From positions 1 through 40,447 of the forward strand of contig CANQJH010000014.1 in the NCBI GenBank assembly GCA_947624195.1: a stretch of DNA of 40,447 nucleotides, read 5' to 3'. How positions within the stretch are numbered: position 1 is the first letter of the stretch; each line of letters starts with the position of its first letter. This document shows positions 38,458-40,447 of the stretch, piece after piece. The DNA is from an uncultured Clostridia bacterium. Its GTDB lineage: Bacteria > Bacillota > Clostridia > TANB77 > CAG-508. The position numbers were made by a program, and so were the translations under genes. The notes beneath the pieces were generated by a model, which saw only the letters and a list, made by a program, of their open reading frames with translations, did no database searches and was not told the DNA's origin.

Positions 38458-38485
38458 TTGCAATAATCTAAATAAGTGGTATTAT
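38458..38485 (+). promoter_or_regulatory. Second tandem promoter of the accessory operon
   Basis: TTGCAA (38458-38463), a 16-base spacer and TATTAT (38480-38485), 30 bases ahead of the gene at 38516. It could work alone or with the upstream promoter. Confidence 0.5.
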
Positions 38486-38515
38486 AATAATGTAGTTGAA
38501 ATTAGGAGGCAAAAG

Positions 38516-38887
38516 ATGATTAAATTTATGTACAACGGAATTAAAATAAATGGTAAATTAATAAAAGGTTCTTGGAATAAAGCTGGGTATACAAACGGGG
38601 CAAAATATGCATTTTATGCTGATAGTTATTTTTGCAAAGAGTTAAGAGAATGTTTTCAAGTAATAAATAAAACTGAAATTATGGAAGATTATTTTGAAAC
38701 TGAAACAATTTATTTTTTTGAAAATGATAAAAACATAAAAGAAATTGAAAAAGCATATAATAGTCAAGAATTTAAAAGAAATACTAAAAGATTTAAAAAA
38801 CTTGAAAAAATGAGAATAGAGCAACCTTTTAGATTTGAAATGTATTATAAAACTGATTATGAAGAATTACAAAAGAAATTAGCTTAA
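38516..38887 (+). CDS. Hypothetical protein, 123 aa
   Basis: First gene after the tandem promoters, with SD TTAGGAGGC. It starts M-I-K-F-M-Y-N-G-I-K-I-N-G-K-L-I-K-G-S-W, then Y-T-N-G-A-K-Y-A-F-Y-A-D-S-Y-F near residue 25, and a long basic helix (F-K-R-N-T-K-R-F-K-K-L-E-K-M). The N-terminal segment looks like the small beta domains found in phage polyvalent proteins. Function unknown. Confidence 0.6.
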   Translation: MIKFMYNGIKINGKLIKGSWNKAGYTNGAKYAFYADSYFCKELRECFQVINKTEIMEDYFETETIYFFENDKNIKEIEKAYNSQEFKRNTKRFKKLEKMRIEQPFRFEMYYKTDYEELQKKLA

Positions 38888-38907
38888 TATTATTAAGGAG
38901 TTGAAAA

Positions 38908-39111
38908 ATGCCTAGAGGTGGAAAAAGAAAGAATGCAGGGCGGAAGAAATTAAAAGAACCTCGTAATATTTATAAACGGTTAACGGTTAAGGAAAATCAA
39001 TTAATTGAGGAAATGCGAAATAATCCATTATTCATTATAAATGATGAAAATAAATTAATTATAAATCAATATACAAATAGGTTGACACGTTATAGTTATC
39101 AAATGGTATAA
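38908..39111 (+). CDS. Small basic protein, 67 aa; C-terminus perhaps frameshifted
   Basis: SD AAGGAG. It starts P-R-G-G-K-R-K-N-A-G-R-K-K, a basic motif common to small phage DNA-binding proteins. The stop is TAA at 39109-39111. The -1 frame from 39096 is open to TGA 39186-39188 and encodes K-N-L-S-L-E-Y-L-V-N-L-S-K-L-I-D, a credible helix, and that TGA overlaps the next ATG as ATGA, the coupling used elsewhere here. So the natural protein may be about 26 residues longer, cut by an indel. Confidence 0.55.
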   Translation: MPRGGKRKNAGRKKLKEPRNIYKRLTVKENQLIEEMRNNPLFIINDENKLIINQYTNRLTRYSYQMV

Positions 39112-39184
39112 AAAATTTATCACTTGAATACTTAGTAAATTTAAGTAAATTAATAGATTGTGAAATAGGAAAGAGATTTAAAAT

Positions 39185-39322
39185 ATGACAAATGAAATAA
39201 AACAAACCTGTGAATTATCTTTAAAATTAAATCCTAAAGATATTCAAAATATAAATGAAGTAATAAACGATTTTATTAACAAAAATAAAAATGGCAAAAT
39301 TAAAAAAGGAAAAAACCAATGA
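39185..39322 (+). CDS. Hypothetical protein, 45 aa
   Basis: ATG 39185 lies behind AGGAAAGAG. The sequence M-T-N-E-I-K-Q-T-C-E-L-S-L-K-L-N-P-K-D-I is a possible strand-helix, with a lysine-rich C-terminus (K-N-G-K-I-K-K-G-K-N-Q). The stop overlaps the next start by four bases (ATGA), supporting that the frame is translated. Function unknown. Confidence 0.5.
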   Translation: MTNEIKQTCELSLKLNPKDIQNINEVINDFINKNKNGKIKKGKNQ

Positions 39323-39633
39323 CAAAAGAACTAAGTAAACAAATATGCGAGATATGCGGGCTTGAAAATTATGTTGATTTTGGTAAAGCTGAAAATTTTG
39401 TTAAATTGCTTAGAACAGTATCAAAAAAAGTAGATGTTATATTTAGTGTTAGGAACGGAAATTTTGAGTGTGCAATTTATGCAGGTTTTTTTACTGATGA
39501 AAGTTTTGAAAATAATTTTTTAAATGCTTTAGTAAGAATAATAAAAAATGACCCTATAACTTATGGTTGTAATTATTTTACACAAGAAAGTATCAAGCAA
39601 TCAATCAGAGAGGCAGAGTGGAAGTATGAGTGA
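39319..39633 (+). CDS. Hypothetical protein, 104 aa
   Basis: ATG 39319 overlaps the previous stop (ATGA); AAAAAGGA lies upstream. An I-C-E-I-C-G motif near residue 9 is a possible half zinc knuckle. The rest alternates helices and strands (D-V-I-F-S-V-R-N-G-N-F-E-C-A-I-Y-A) and ends E-A-E-W-K-Y-E. It belongs to the run of small accessory genes with overlapping ends. No family assigned. Confidence 0.6.
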   Translation: MTKELSKQICEICGLENYVDFGKAENFVKLLRTVSKKVDVIFSVRNGNFECAIYAGFFTDESFENNFLNALVRIIKNDPITYGCNYFTQESIKQSIREAEWKYE

Positions 39634-39880
39634 TTTTTCTGAATTTTGGCAAGAAGAAAAACAATCATTTAAAGAACGATGTATTAAAAGAAATGCTAAA
39701 TATGAACCTCAATTACAAGAAATCGGAGCAATATATAAAGCTGACGGAATTTATGAACTTGACGGCTATTTTTTATATCCGACAAAGGGATTTGCTATGA
39801 GTAAAACTAATTCAAGAAAAAGAATGAAATTAGACAAGTTTATAAATAAAAAGCTAAATTTAAGGAGTAACTATGACTAA
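39626..39880 (+). CDS. Hypothetical protein, 84 aa
   Basis: ATG 39626 (M-S-D-F-S-E-F-W-Q-E-E-K) is taken as start rather than the TTG at 39563, which lies inside the upstream gene. The N-terminal half is a charged helix, with then A-D-G-I-Y-E-L-D-G-Y-F-L-Y-P-T-K-G-F-A-M and a strongly basic C-terminal end (K-T-N-S-R-K-R-M-K-L-D-K). Possibly nucleic-acid binding; no family assigned. It overlaps neighbours by 8 bases at each side. Confidence 0.55.
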   Translation: MSDFSEFWQEEKQSFKERCIKRNAKYEPQLQEIGAIYKADGIYELDGYFLYPTKGFAMSKTNSRKRMKLDKFINKKLNLRSNYD

Positions 39881-40061
39881 AACAAATTTTGAGAAAATAA
39901 AAGAAATGAGTATCGAGCAAATGGCTAGATGGCTCTGTAGAGTTTTAAATTGTGACAGTTGCCCCATAACCGATGATTGTCATGATTGGACTAAATGTGT
40001 AGAAAAATTAAGCAAATGGCTAGAAGCGAGTGTGAGGAATGACAGAACCAATAATAATTAA
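39873..40061 (+). CDS. Small cysteine-rich protein, 62 aa
   Basis: SD AAGGAG. The core E-Q-M-A-R-W-L-C-R-V-L-N-C-D-S-C-P-I-T-D-D-C then C-V-E-K-L-S-K-W-L has cysteines spaced as in small zinc-binding proteins common in gut phages and prophages (F-E-K-I-K-x-M-S-x-E-x-M-A pattern near the N-terminus). The role is unknown. It overlaps the next gene by 23 bases. Confidence 0.65.
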   Translation: MTKTNFEKIKEMSIEQMARWLCRVLNCDSCPITDDCHDWTKCVEKLSKWLEASVRNDRTNNN

Positions 40062-40287
40062 CGGTGTTGATGTGAGTGAGTGCGATTTTCGTACATTAGA
40101 AAATATATGTCGTGTAGGTATTGTTTGTTTTTGTAATGAATTTCCAAACTGCTACTACAAGCAATTCAAAAGAACACAACAAGAGCTTCAACAAGCTATG
40201 GATAATTATGTAAAAGCTACTAATTATTATGAAGATAAACTTGCACAAATAAAAAGAATAATAAACGAGGTGGAAAATGAACGATAG
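40039..40287 (+). CDS. Cysteine-rich/coiled-coil protein, 82 aa
   Basis: ATG 40039 behind GAGG. It starts E-P-I-I-I-N-G-V-D-V-S-E-C, has cysteines at about 14, 24, 30, 32 and 38 (P-N-C-Y-Y-K-Q-F-K-R), then a coiled coil (Q-Q-E-L-Q-Q-A-M-D-N-Y-V-K). From memory, proteins with an N-G-V-D-V-S-x-C start and P-N-C-Y-x-K-Q centre are frequent in gut phage accessory regions; their function is unknown. It overlaps the YopX-like gene. Confidence 0.6.
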   Translation: MTEPIIINGVDVSECDFRTLENICRVGIVCFCNEFPNCYYKQFKRTQQELQQAMDNYVKATNYYEDKLAQIKRIINEVENER

Positions 40288-40447
40288 ATTGAAATACAAA
40301 GTATTTGATAAGCGAGATAATAAATTAAAAGAAATTAAAGGATATACTTTTTCTTTAATGGAGCTTGAGAATTTAGTTGCTATTCAATGGACTAATGGAT
40401 TATATGAGGGCAACATACCTATAAAAGATTTAATTTTTTGCCAATGC
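40277..40447 (+). CDS. YopX-like protein, 5' part (gene spans the join)
   Basis: Starts at ATG 40277, overlapping the end of the preceding gene (stop 40285-40287), and runs off the window end in frame. It continues from base 76 to the stop at 402. The visible N-terminal part begins M-N-D-R-L-K-Y-K-V-F-D, typical of YopX-family proteins. It is not a truncated gene; the break is where the circle was opened. It is the last member of a run of overlapping small accessory genes. Confidence 0.85.
   Translation, partial: MNDRLKYKVFDKRDNKLKEIKGYTFSLMELENLVAIQWTNGLYEGNIPIKDLIFCQC
40373..40447. repeat. Terminal direct repeat, right copy
   Basis: Exact copy of bases 1-75. Trimming one copy closes the circle and restores an intact YopX-like gene. 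Confidence 0.95.

Noticed and set aside
34236-40447. Lysogeny module
   Set aside because: No integrase, excisionase, CI/Cro-type repressor pair or partition gene is recognisable; the only regulator seen is the small ribbon-helix-helix protein.

Overview
The window is one complete bacteriophage genome of about 40.37 kb, opened at an arbitrary point. Bases 1-75 are repeated exactly at 40373-40447, and a YopX-like gene reads through the join, so the molecule is circular or circularly permuted. The DNA is AT-rich and densely packed, and every gene but one lies on the plus strand. The gene set is that of a contractile-tailed (myovirus-type) phage: a DUF3383-type sheath, a DUF3277-type tube, a short tape measure, a gp138/gpV-type spike and baseplate J. 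No integrase, CI-like repressor or partition gene is recognisable, so a lytic life style is likely. The host cannot be named from the sequence; SD-led genes, an amidase endolysin and gut-type accessory families fit an AT-rich bacterium.

Layout. About 34.4-40.4 kb, running through the join to about 1.4 kb, holds the early/accessory and replication genes: a ribbon-helix-helix protein, an ERF single-strand annealing protein, a RusA-type resolvase, a replication initiator with iterons inside its coding sequence, a possible helicase loader and many small proteins. Bases 1.5-2.6 kb hold a cysteine-rich protein, a membrane protein and a Dps-like ferritin. Bases 2.6-14.5 kb hold packaging and head genes: probable small terminase, intein-bearing large terminase, portal, MuF protein, a DUF2213 protease/metallopeptidase/scaffold fusion, decoration protein, major capsid protein and neck proteins. 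Bases 14.5-32.7 kb hold the tail, baseplate and fibres. Bases 32.7-34.2 kb hold the lysis region.

The outstanding feature is in terL. A 346-residue intein interrupts the Walker B motif (a hydrophobic stretch ending in C-D-D). Where an endonuclease domain would normally sit in frame, the DNA instead encodes a complete NUMOD4-HNH homing endonuclease on the opposite strand. Its codons are in exact register with the terL codons, so it must avoid TTA, CTA and TCA to keep terL open. It has its own Shine-Dalgarno site and a good sigma70-like promoter embedded in the C-terminal splicing block.

Other points of interest are: a roughly 100-nt RNA (36584-36684) with its own promoter and terminator, whose 5' end pairs with the terminator loop; phased AACCTA iterons and an AT-rich tract inside the initiator gene; an internal start that probably makes a separate scaffold; possible UGA readthrough extending the capsid protein; a tail-chaperone frameshift site; and a domain present three times in the sheath and once in baseplate J.
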